Assembly: GCA_946630405.1 (NCBI GenBank)
Contig: CAMOYW010000073.1
Coordinates: forward strand, 1 to 6,238
DNA from: an uncultured Clostridia bacterium
Lineage (GTDB): Bacteria > Bacillota > Clostridia > Lachnospirales > CAG-274
Length of the DNA: 6,238 nucleotides
Reading direction: 5' to 3'
Shown in pieces: positions 1-5,580 of this stretch (its first letter is position 1; the number at the start of each line of letters is the position of its first letter). Below the pieces are notes generated by a model. It made no database searches, had not been told where the DNA came from, and saw only the letters and a list, made by a program, of their open reading frames with translations. The translations under genes were made by a program, and so were the position numbers.

Positions 1-368
1 TTTTGCCCGTTTTGAGTGTGGTAAGGCACGGACGAGTTTTGGTTTGCCACATTTCTGCCTGCGGTGTAGTCGGTGTTGGGATTATAACTTGCATTTGGAT
101 TTGATGTATCCCTGTACACGGGTCTGGGCTTAAAGTTGTAGTCGCTGTCTGCCACGGGTTCTGTGGGACGTGTGAAGGCTGTATCTTGATGATTTACGAA
201 TTCTTTGTTTTGATCGTAGGATTTGGGCGGAGTGCCCGAGATCTTGTTGTCATCATTCATATAGTATACGGGCGGAGGGGTATTTTGTTTTTGCCTGATG
301 TATACGGGTGCATTTGGTTTTGTCAGATTTACACGAGGTCTGCCCGAACCTTGATTATTGTTATTCAT
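1..368 (-). CDS. N-terminal part of an unrecognised Asn/Pro/Tyr-rich protein, cut off by the window edge
   Basis: An open reading frame runs on the minus strand from an ATG at 368-366 to the window edge, 122 codons without a stop. The start is supported by an AAAGGGGG Shine-Dalgarno stretch (complement of 375-382) six bases upstream, by an in-frame TAA upstream at 401-399, and by a near-consensus promoter at 407-435. The visible residues are hydrophilic and low in complexity: an MNNNNQ start, many Asn, Pro, Gln, Tyr and Thr, and a recurring Pro-Val-Tyr triplet at residues 21-23, 33-35 and 83-85. There is no signal peptide, membrane segment or known motif, so this looks like a disordered N-terminal region in front of a domain that lies outside the window. 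It is divergent from mraZ. I do not recognise the family and infer no function. That it is a real gene is well supported, because signals and open frame agree. Confidence 0.8.
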   Translation of the reverse strand, partial: MNNNNQGSGRPRVNLTKPNAPVYIRQKQNTPPPVYYMNDDNKISGTPPKSYDQNKEFVNHQDTAFTRPTEPVADSDYNFKPRPVYRDTSNPNASYNPNTDYTAGRNVANQNSSVPYHTQNGQ

Positions 369-406
369 GCTTTTCCCCCTTTCTCCGTTATCCTGTTTTT
401 ATAGTA

Positions 407-435
407 ATTTTACAATACTTGGTTTATCTTGTCAA
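407..435 (-). promoter_or_regulatory. Sigma-A type promoter of the leftward partial gene
   Basis: Read on the minus strand, a perfect -35 TTGACA (435-430) is followed by a 17-base spacer and a -10 TAAAAT (412-407), five of six matches to TATAAT. The predicted transcript start near 400 gives a leader of about 30 bases that includes the strong Shine-Dalgarno site. Confidence 0.75.
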
Positions 436-775
436 TTAATGAAGTGAAAATTTATAAAAAAGAAAGAATTGGGATAACCAAAAGCCTAAGTAGAATAGGT
501 TAATTTATAATATTACAGTTATGTTACGGTTTTATGTTAAAAATTACCAAAAAATTAATATAAATGTTAAATTGTGTCGATATTGCACAATTATAATGCT
601 CGTAACAGTGGAAATAATTGTATATAATGCTTAATATATTGTTAAATAAATTGCAATATAGCGAAAATCGAGTAATTTGTTTATTATCCATAAGGCACAA
701 GATATAGTTTCTGTCCGATAAAAATCCCATATTTAGGGAGTAAAAAATCGAGTGGGAGTAAATGCCCGAATTTAA
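436..775. other. AT-rich intergenic stretch with no supported gene
   Basis: This is the body of the divergent intergenic region. It is strongly AT-rich and has no reading frame with convincing codon use plus a ribosome binding site. It contains a 7-bp inverted repeat (570-592), two copies of TATAATGCT (592-600 and 623-631) that resemble -10 elements but lack a well-spaced -35, a weak TCCC/GGGA hairpin (725-739), and two copies of GGGAGTAAA (736-744 and 754-762). No recognised riboswitch or known RNA gene was seen. Confidence 0.5.
570..592. repeat. Inverted repeat AATTGTG-N9-CACAATT, possible operator
   Basis: The arms AATTGTG (570-576) and CACAATT (586-592) are perfect complements separated by nine bases, and the right arm abuts a TATAAT hexamer (592-597). 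The size and spacing suit a dimeric repressor site. It recalls Rex-type sites (TTGTG...CACAA), but the spacing is one base longer than the usual form. No regulator can be assigned from sequence alone. Confidence 0.35.
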
Positions 776-804
776 TTGTAAATATCTCACAAACCTTGTA
801 TAAA
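776..804 (+). promoter_or_regulatory. Candidate distal promoter for the mraZ cluster
   Basis: A -35-like TTGTAA (776-781) is separated by exactly 17 bases from a -10-like TATAAA (799-804). Transcription would start near 811 and give a leader of about 130 bases that contains the whole proximal promoter and the MraZ boxes. It is weaker than the proximal promoter and could be chance in AT-rich DNA. Confidence 0.35.
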
Positions 805-812
805 TGCGGACT

Positions 813-845
813 TTTGGCGAAAAAACACTTGAAATTTGGCGAAAA
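813..845 (+). repeat. Two TTTGGCGAAAA direct repeats 22 bp apart in the mraZ promoter
   Basis: The 11-base word TTTGGCGAAAA occurs at 813-823 and 835-845, a period of 22 bases or about two helical turns. The second copy fills part of the spacer between the -35 and -10 of the proximal mraZ promoter; the first lies just upstream of its -35. Each copy is a near palindrome (TTTTGGCGAAAA at 812-823). This fits a binding site for an unidentified regulator. Confidence 0.4.
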
Positions 846-857
846 TTATACTATTAT
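829..857 (+). promoter_or_regulatory. Proximal sigma-A type promoter of mraZ
   Basis: A -35 TTGAAA (829-834), a 17-base spacer and a -10 TATTAT (852-857) each match consensus at five of six positions. The predicted start near 864 gives a leader of about 77 bases. The MraZ boxes lie from about +5 to +30, where a bound repressor would block initiation or escape. Confidence 0.65.
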
Positions 858-867
858 TTAAAAACGA

Positions 868-893
868 AGTGGTGGAAAGTGGTTGAGAGTGGG
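868..893 (+). promoter_or_regulatory. MraZ operator: three AGTGG boxes with a 10-bp period
   Basis: AGTGG occurs at 868-872, 878-882 and 888-892, each copy exactly ten bases from the next, so all face the same side of the helix. Known MraZ sites are short GTGG/TGGG direct repeats separated by about five bases, placed at the mraZ promoter and used for autoregulation. The match in motif, spacing and position is good. There is no fourth box on either side at the same period. Binding by this particular MraZ is inferred. Confidence 0.75.
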
Positions 894-940
894 TCTAAAT
901 AGTCAGAAAAGGGTCCACAAACCCATACGGGGGTGAGATA

Positions 941-1363
941 ATGCGTTTTTACGGTACATATGAACATGCCATTGATGAAAAAGGCCGCATTATCATGCCC
1001 GCAAAGCTTCGTGAAGGACTTGGAAGCAGGTTCTACATAACAAGAGGCTTTGACAAATGTCTTGCGGTTTATACTTGTGAGAAATGGGAGCAATTTATGT
1101 GCAAGCTTGAAGAACTTCCGAAATCCGACAAGAGAAGCCGCGCATTTTCACATCGCTTTGTGGCAAATGCCATGGAGGCGGAGCCGGATAAGAACAACAG
1201 GGTGGTCATAAGTCCCTCTCTCAGGAAGCTTGCCGACCTGAAAAAGGAAATAGTGACCATAGGTCAAAACGACTACATAGAAATATGGGACAAGGAAGCT
1301 TGGGAAGAATACAGTGCTCATTATGAGGACGAAGAGATAGATTTTACCGATTTCCTGTTCTGA
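941..1363 (+). CDS. mraZ: MraZ, transcriptional regulator of the dcw cluster
   Basis: This 140-residue protein has the usual MraZ length and both copies of the AbrB-like swapped-hairpin half. Each half carries the family signature D-x3-R: residues 12-16 (DEKGR), followed by IIMPAKLRE, and residues 83-87 (DKNNR), followed by VVISPSLR. MraZ forms ring-shaped oligomers that bind short direct repeats and regulate the mraZ promoter; in E. coli it represses the dcw operon. The start is set by the standard family N-terminus (MRFYGTYEHAID) and by a GGGGGTGA Shine-Dalgarno site at 929-936. It is the first gene of the plus-strand cluster, lies just downstream of three AGTGG boxes that probably form its own operator, and ends 12 bases before rsmH. 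Identification is firm; the autoregulation is inferred from the boxes. Confidence 0.96.
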   Translation: MRFYGTYEHAIDEKGRIIMPAKLREGLGSRFYITRGFDKCLAVYTCEKWEQFMCKLEELPKSDKRSRAFSHRFVANAMEAEPDKNNRVVISPSLRKLADLKKEIVTIGQNDYIEIWDKEAWEEYSAHYEDEEIDFTDFLF

Positions 1364-1375
1364 CAGATTTAAGAG

Positions 1376-2314
1376 ATGAAGTTTGAGCATACATCCGTGC
1401 TTTTGAACGAAAGCATAGAAAATTTAAACATAAAAGAGGATGGAGTGTATGTGGACTGCACCTTAGGCGGCGGCGGTCACTCACTTGAAGTATTGAAAAG
1501 GCTCTCTCCCGAGGGAAGGCTTATAGGCATAGATCAGGATGAAAATGCCTTGAAAGCCGCAAAGGGAAGGCTCTCGGAGTATGAGAACGTGACATATGTA
1601 CGCTCGAACTTTTCAAATATATCGCAAATATGCGATGAGCTGGGACTTGTACCCGGCACTGTTAATGCTTTCATGCTTGATTTAGGTGTATCCTCCCACC
1701 AGCTGGATGAGGCAGACAGAGGTTTCTCCTACAATTTTAACGCACAACTCGATATGAGGATGGATGATCGTTGCCCTCTGTCTGCCTTTGAGGTGGTTAA
1801 TGAGTACTCCGAAAAGGAGCTTGCCCGTATCTTGTATGAATACGGTGAGGAAAGATGGGCCAAAAGAATAGCTGAATATATAGTTAAAAAAAGAGCCGAA
1901 AAGCCCATAAGTACCACATTTGAACTTGTGGATGTTATAAAGGCTGCGGTGCCGAAGGGAGCCAGAGAGGGTGGACCGCACCCTGCGAGGCGAACTTTTC
2001 AGGCGATCAGGATAGAAGTCAACAACGAGCTTTCTATACTTAAGCCTACCATAGAAAAAATGGCGGATCTGCTTAAAACGGGAGGGCGGATCTGTATCAT
2101 AACCTTCCATTCCCTTGAAGACAGGATAGTGAAAAATGCTTTCCGAGACCTTGAAGATCCGTGTATATGCCCGAGAGATTTCCCGGTGTGTGTATGCGGA
2201 AGGAAGCAAAAGCTTAAAGTAATTACGAGAAAGCCTATTGTACCGAGTGATGAAGAACTTTCGGTAAACAAACGATCGAGAAGTGCAAAGCTGAGAGTAG
2301 CGGAAAAAGTATAA
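1376..2314 (+). CDS. rsmH: RsmH, 16S rRNA (cytosine-1402-N4)-methyltransferase (MraW)
   Basis: RsmH transfers a methyl group from S-adenosylmethionine to N4 of C1402 in the decoding centre of 16S rRNA. The 312-residue length is typical. Visible family signatures are the SAM-binding loop GGGGHS (31-36), GIDQDENAL (51-59), DLGVSS (102-107) with the FSYNFNAQLDMRMD block (117-130), HPARRTFQAIRIEVNNEL (202-219) and FHSLEDR (244-250). A cysteine cluster (C263, C265, C272, C274) follows, as in many Firmicute members. The start fits the family N-terminus (MKFEHTSVLLNE). The only Shine-Dalgarno-like sequence, AAGAG at 1371-1375, touches the ATG, so translation probably depends on ribosomes finishing mraZ 12 bases upstream. 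No clear terminator follows, so read-through into ftsL is possible. Confidence 0.97.
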   Translation: MKFEHTSVLLNESIENLNIKEDGVYVDCTLGGGGHSLEVLKRLSPEGRLIGIDQDENALKAAKGRLSEYENVTYVRSNFSNISQICDELGLVPGTVNAFMLDLGVSSHQLDEADRGFSYNFNAQLDMRMDDRCPLSAFEVVNEYSEKELARILYEYGEERWAKRIAEYIVKKRAEKPISTTFELVDVIKAAVPKGAREGGPHPARRTFQAIRIEVNNELSILKPTIEKMADLLKTGGRICIITFHSLEDRIVKNAFRDLEDPCICPRDFPVCVCGRKQKLKVITRKPIVPSDEELSVNKRSRSAKLRVAEKV

Positions 2315-2327
2315 TGCAGGTATAATA

Positions 2328-2341
2328 ATTATATATATAAT
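2328..2341. repeat. 14-bp AT-only perfect palindrome after rsmH
   Basis: ATTATATATATAAT is its own reverse complement. It lies 14 bases after the rsmH stop. Being pure A/T it is a weak RNA hairpin and is not followed by a T-tract, so it is not called a terminator. It may simply reflect AT-rich promoter DNA. Confidence 0.3.
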
Positions 2342-2346
2342 CGGTG

Positions 2347-2382
2347 TTTGGCAAAATTGATAATAAAACTTCGTTTGTCAAA
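2347..2382. repeat. Pair of TTTGnCAAA near-palindromes, possible operator or weak hairpin
   Basis: TTTGGCAAA (2347-2355) and TTTGTCAAA (2374-2382) are 27 bases apart and differ by one base. Each is palindromic apart from its centre, and the two can also pair with one G-U to form a 9-bp RNA stem with an 18-base loop. The right copy overlaps the -35 of the upstream ftsL promoter (2375-2380). The left copy resembles the TTTGGCGAAAA repeats at the mraZ promoter. Confidence 0.3.
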
Positions 2383-2403
2383 TGTGTTTTCGTATTGTAA
2401 TAT
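2375..2403 (+). promoter_or_regulatory. Upstream member of tandem promoters before ftsL
   Basis: The -35 TTGTCA (2375-2380) matches TTGACA at five of six bases. After 17 bases comes TAATAT (2398-2403), a four-of-six -10. The predicted start near 2410 gives a leader of about 44 bases with a complete ribosome binding site. Confidence 0.4.
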
Positions 2404-2405
2404 AA

Positions 2406-2434
2406 TTGAAATATTTGTAATTTTGTAGTATAAT
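2406..2434 (+). promoter_or_regulatory. Strong internal promoter for ftsL and the PBP gene
   Basis: The -35 TTGAAA (2406-2411), a 17-base spacer and a perfect -10 TATAAT (2429-2434) make this the best plus-strand promoter in the window. The predicted start is near 2441, leaving a leader of only about 13 bases that begins at the Shine-Dalgarno sequence itself (AGAGGTG, 2441-2447). Confidence 0.7.
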
Positions 2435-2453
2435 CCGAAAAGAGGTGTGAGAG

Positions 2454-3143
2454 ATGACCCGAAACGGAAGGAGAACTTCCACAATTAAAAAGCAGGTACG
2501 CCCCGTAAGGGGTGCTTCTCGCACGAGTGTACGGAGCACAGACTACAATACCAACAGAATGAACAGCGCGGGCAGCTACGGTATACGCAGCTACAGCGAC
2601 TATATCAGAAGTGAGAGACAGATGCAGGCACCCGCAGGTACCATGCAGTCGGGGCATTACTCTCGCTATAATCATACTTCATCGGCTCTTGCTTATGATT
2701 TTGAGCCCGAGGAAGCTCCCCGCCCCGAAGTACACCGTGTAGTAAAAAAGGTGGTCAAATCTCGCTATGTAAAGCAAAGCGAGGTGATTCCCGTGGGCTT
2801 TCGTAAAGCAGTGTTCGGCATAGCACTTATTGCCGTGTTTATAGTTGTACTTTTGCGTTTCTCCCTTACCAACAATGCACACAGAGAGAGTATTGTGGCA
2901 ATGCAGGAGACGGTTGATGAGCTCAGAGAGGATAATAAATATACAAGACAGTCCATAGATGAAAGTCTTAATCTTAAAGAGGTAGAATCCAAGGCTCTGG
3001 AGCTTGGTCTTCAAAAGCCTGCAGAGTATCAGATGATAGATATAAGTGTGCCGAGAGACAGTTATGCGGTGCAGTATAACACCGAGCAAAGTGTTCACCA
3101 CAGCCTTGTGGACACCGTTAAAACACTTTTAGAGATGAAGTAA
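2454..3143 (+). CDS. ftsL: FtsL-like cell division protein with a long N-terminal extension
   Basis: FtsL is a bitopic divisome protein that pairs with DivIC/FtsB and helps activate septal wall synthesis. Evidence is position (between rsmH and a class B PBP) and architecture: a cytoplasmic part (1-117), one membrane helix (about 118-137), a short coiled-coil region (about 142-180), and the typical LGLQKPAEYQMI stretch (184-195). Sequence conservation in this family is low, so context carries much of the call. The N-terminal part is far longer than in the 117-residue B. subtilis FtsL. It is rich in Arg, Ser and Tyr up to about residue 75, then has an acidic-proline patch (82-91) and a basic stretch before the membrane. 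The start follows AGAGGTG (2441-2447) with six-base spacing. It has its own promoters and ends one base before the PBP gene. Confidence 0.85.
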   Translation: MTRNGRRTSTIKKQVRPVRGASRTSVRSTDYNTNRMNSAGSYGIRSYSDYIRSERQMQAPAGTMQSGHYSRYNHTSSALAYDFEPEEAPRPEVHRVVKKVVKSRYVKQSEVIPVGFRKAVFGIALIAVFIVVLLRFSLTNNAHRESIVAMQETVDELREDNKYTRQSIDESLNLKEVESKALELGLQKPAEYQMIDISVPRDSYAVQYNTEQSVHHSLVDTVKTLLEMK

Positions 3144-3144
3144 T

Positions 3145-5523
3145 ATGCCTAAGGAAGTCAATAAAAAACGCCCGAAGAGGGCAAACAATACCCGCAGAAC
3201 AAAGCGAACGAAAAAACCATTTTTAACTGTGACGGCAAAAATAATGCTGTTGCTTGTATGTTTTTCGGTAGCTATTGTGTTTGTGGGTGTTTTTCGTGTT
3301 GCTCAAATAAAGGCGGGCGGAGAAAAATACGTACAGACTGCTATCTCACAGCAGATGAACAGGGTGCAGGATAAGCTTATAAGCCCCAACAGAGGCGATA
3401 TAACCGACAGAAACGGAGAGCAGCTTGCAGTCGGTGAAACAGTATTTAACATTATTTTTGATGTAAGACTTTTTGTTTTGCAGAATGATGATGATAGAGA
3501 GAAAACCATAAAGAATATTGAAAACATTGTGGGAGTTCCCAGAAGCCTTATAGAAAGCTATGCGGCAACGGATGCCAACGGTGTGCCTTCAAAGGATACA
3601 AATTACTGTGTGCTCGCAAAGAAAGTTCCCTTTGAAAAGGGAAAGCTTATAAATGATTTGAATTGTAATTGGCTCTATGCCGAGCAGGACACCAAAAGGA
3701 GCTACCCGAACAAGCAGCTTGCGGCTCAGATAGTCGGCTTTATCAGGGGCGACAGCTCATGGGGACTTGAAAGCTACTATAATGAATATATGCTTGGAGT
3801 TCCGGGCAGAGTTTTCAGGACCTATGAAACGGGCGGTTCTGTTGTGACCCAAAGAGAAGCACCAGTAAAGGGCGACAAGGTCATAACCACGCTTGATTCC
3901 ACCATTCAAACTTATGCACAGCAGGTGTGCGAGGAGGCGTACAAGGCATATTCGCCCGAATATACCGCATCCATAGTTATCAATCCGCAGACCTGTGAAG
4001 TGTATGCTATGGCTCAGTATCCCACGTTTGATCCCAACGATCCTTTGCAAATAAGCCAAAGGGCGGACGATCCTCAGCTTGAATCGAGCTGGGCATCTTT
4101 GACCGATGCGGAGCAGGCAGAAAGAGCAACGCCGAGCTGGACGAACTTCTCCATAACAAAGACTTTTGAACCCGGCTCTATATACAAACCCATAGTTGCG
4201 GCTATGGCACTTGAAGAGAATGTTATAAGTCCCGAAGAGACCTTCTTTTGCGGAGGTTCCCTTACGGTTGCCGACTACAACATCCACTGTCACAACAGAA
4301 ACGGTCACGGTACGCTCACGCTTGACGGAGTTCTTGCTCAGTCATGTAACGTGGGTATGATGCGTATAATGACGAAGCTCGGTGCCGATAAATATCTTCA
4401 GTATCAAAAGGATTTCGGCTTCGGAGAAAGAACGGGCATCGACCTTCCCGGAGAGGCAAGTGCCGCAGGTTTGCTCTACACAAAGGAGAATTTACATTCC
4501 GCCGAAATGGCAACTTCTTCTTTCGGTCAGGGCTTTAACTGTACTCCGATGCAGGCGATAACGGCGTTTGCCGCACTTGTAAACGGCGGTAAGCTTATGA
4601 AGCCTTACATTGTAAGTGAGATACTTGACAGAAACGACAATGTGGTGCTTAAAAATGAGCCCGAGGTGGTTCGTAACGTTATAAGCAAGGAAACATCCGA
4701 CTATATTCGTACTGCTCTTGAAGAGGTTTTGACGGAAGGTACGGGTAAAAAGGCTGTGATACAGGGCTATGCCATAGGCGGCAAGACGGGTACTGCTCAG
4801 CAGGCACCCAGAAGCGAGCAGAAGTATGCTTTGAGCTTTATAGCATATCATTCCGTTGAGAATCCCAACATGATGCTCATGACGGTTATATATAAGCCCA
4901 AGGACTATAATGATGAGGGCGGTGAAGCTACTCCCGTTCCCATGATGAAGACCTTGATGGAAAAGATAATCGAGTACGAGGCAATCCCTCCCGACAACAG
5001 CGAGGCTGCCGAGACCGCAGTGACCGAGAACGGATATACCGTTAAGGATTATACCAACACAAATCTTAAATCCACTATACAGGAGCTTGTAGCGGACGGT
5101 ATAGACTTTGAGATAATCGGTTCCGGTGATGTTATCACCAAGCAAAGCCCCGGAGCGGGAACAAGACTTGATAAAAAGGTGGAGAAACTTCTCTTTACGA
5201 TCTCCGCAAGCGAAAATGCAAAACTTGTACCCGTGCCCGATGTAACGGGATTGGAGGTAGAGGAGGCTCAAAAGCTTCTTGAAAGTGCGGGCTTTGTTTG
5301 CTCCGTTACCAATGACTCCGCTCAGATACAGGCTCAGATAGAGCAGGCAAAGGAAAATGCCACAGCGGAGGGTACGATAGAGGAAAGTGAAGAGACGACC
5401 CAATCACCTTCCGAAACCGTATCCGATACCGATACGCCCGCAGATGCAAAAGTATATGTACAAATGCCGTCTGCAAATGTTAAGGTAGAATCGGGAACGA
5501 CGATAAAGGTAAGAGTAAAATAA
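3145..5523 (+). CDS. Class B penicillin-binding protein (FtsI/SpoVD family) with C-terminal PASTA regions
   Basis: This D,D-transpeptidase cross-links peptidoglycan outside the membrane. Order: basic cytoplasmic tail (1-25), one membrane anchor (about 31-52), dimerisation/pedestal region with RGDITDRNG (83-91), and a transpeptidase domain with the catalytic triad motifs SIYK (Ser345, Lys348), SCN (400-402) and KTG (547-549). A PASTA repeat follows at about 631-688. A second begins at 695 and is interrupted by an acidic Ser/Thr-rich insert before its C-terminal half (769-792). C382 and C401 match the spacing of the redox cysteines reported for B. subtilis SpoVD. FtsI and SpoVD roles cannot be separated from sequence, so no symbol is given. 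Adjacency to ftsL favours septal synthesis; the cysteines favour SpoVD. Only a weak GAAG (3137-3140) precedes the ATG, one base after the ftsL stop, so translation is probably coupled. Confidence 0.95.
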   Translation: MPKEVNKKRPKRANNTRRTKRTKKPFLTVTAKIMLLLVCFSVAIVFVGVFRVAQIKAGGEKYVQTAISQQMNRVQDKLISPNRGDITDRNGEQLAVGETVFNIIFDVRLFVLQNDDDREKTIKNIENIVGVPRSLIESYAATDANGVPSKDTNYCVLAKKVPFEKGKLINDLNCNWLYAEQDTKRSYPNKQLAAQIVGFIRGDSSWGLESYYNEYMLGVPGRVFRTYETGGSVVTQREAPVKGDKVITTLDSTIQTYAQQVCEEAYKAYSPEYTASIVINPQTCEVYAMAQYPTFDPNDPLQISQRADDPQLESSWASLTDAEQAERATPSWTNFSITKTFEPGSIYKPIVAAMALEENVISPEETFFCGGSLTVADYNIHCHNRNGHGTLTLDGVLAQSCNVGMMRIMTKLGADKYLQYQKDFGFGERTGIDLPGEASAAGLLYTKENLHSAEMATSSFGQGFNCTPMQAITAFAALVNGGKLMKPYIVSEILDRNDNVVLKNEPEVVRNVISKETSDYIRTALEEVLTEGTGKKAVIQGYAIGGKTGTAQQAPRSEQKYALSFIAYHSVENPNMMLMTVIYKPKDYNDEGGEATPVPMMKTLMEKIIEYEAIPPDNSEAAETAVTENGYTVKDYTNTNLKSTIQELVADGIDFEIIGSGDVITKQSPGAGTRLDKKVEKLLFTISASENAKLVPVPDVTGLEVEEAQKLLESAGFVCSVTNDSAQIQAQIEQAKENATAEGTIEESEETTQSPSETVSDTDTPADAKVYVQMPSANVKVESGTTIKVRVK

Positions 5524-5525
5524 AA

Positions 5526-5563
5526 ACAGAAACACCGATTTCAAAAGAAGTCGGTGTTTCTGT
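5526..5563. terminator. Long hairpin after the PBP gene, terminator or attenuator
   Basis: The arms ACAGAAACACCGA (5526-5538) and TCGGTGTTTCTGT (5551-5563) are perfect complements. Inner bases TTTC and GAAG extend the stem to 17 bp (one G-U) around an AAAA loop (5543-5546). On the plus strand only TTTCTGTATAT follows the GC-rich core. On the minus strand the stem is followed by an uninterrupted run of Ts and TATTTT. It therefore looks like a stronger terminator for antisense transcripts than for the PBP transcript, and may act as a leaky terminator or 3'-end stabiliser for the cluster. Confidence 0.7.
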
Positions 5564-5580
5564 ATATAATGGGGGTTAAA

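Noticed and set aside
186..404. Plus-strand 72-codon open frame at the left
   Set aside because: It lies opposite the partial minus-strand gene, which has the promoter and ribosome binding site; the plus frame has neither.
751..755. Single AGTGG upstream of the mraZ promoters
   Set aside because: It stands alone, is not followed by phased copies, and is more than 100 bp from the operator, so it is likely chance.
745..772. Possible minus-strand terminator (TCGGG / CTCGA stem followed by TTTTTT)
   Set aside because: The stem is five pairs with a G-U and a 12-base loop, and there is no minus-strand gene upstream to terminate.
524..790. Minus-strand 88-codon open frame in the intergenic region, starting GTG
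   Set aside because: The product is a Tyr/Asn/Ile-rich string as expected from AT-rich non-coding DNA, the start signal is poor, and no motif is visible.
911..934. GGGT / ACCC / GGGGT segments in the mraZ leader that could form alternative hairpins, one hiding the Shine-Dalgarno site
   Set aside because: Stems are only four base pairs long; too weak to call a translational switch without conservation.
4492..5403. Long minus-strand open frame (303 codons) opposite the PBP gene
   Set aside because: It is antisense to a gene with complete catalytic motifs and PASTA repeats. Its product has no recognisable domain and reflects codon bias of the sense gene.
5565..5570. Perfect TATAAT just before the DUF3592-like gene
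   Set aside because: No -35 at 16-18 bases and a predicted start within about four bases of the ATG, which would remove the ribosome binding site.
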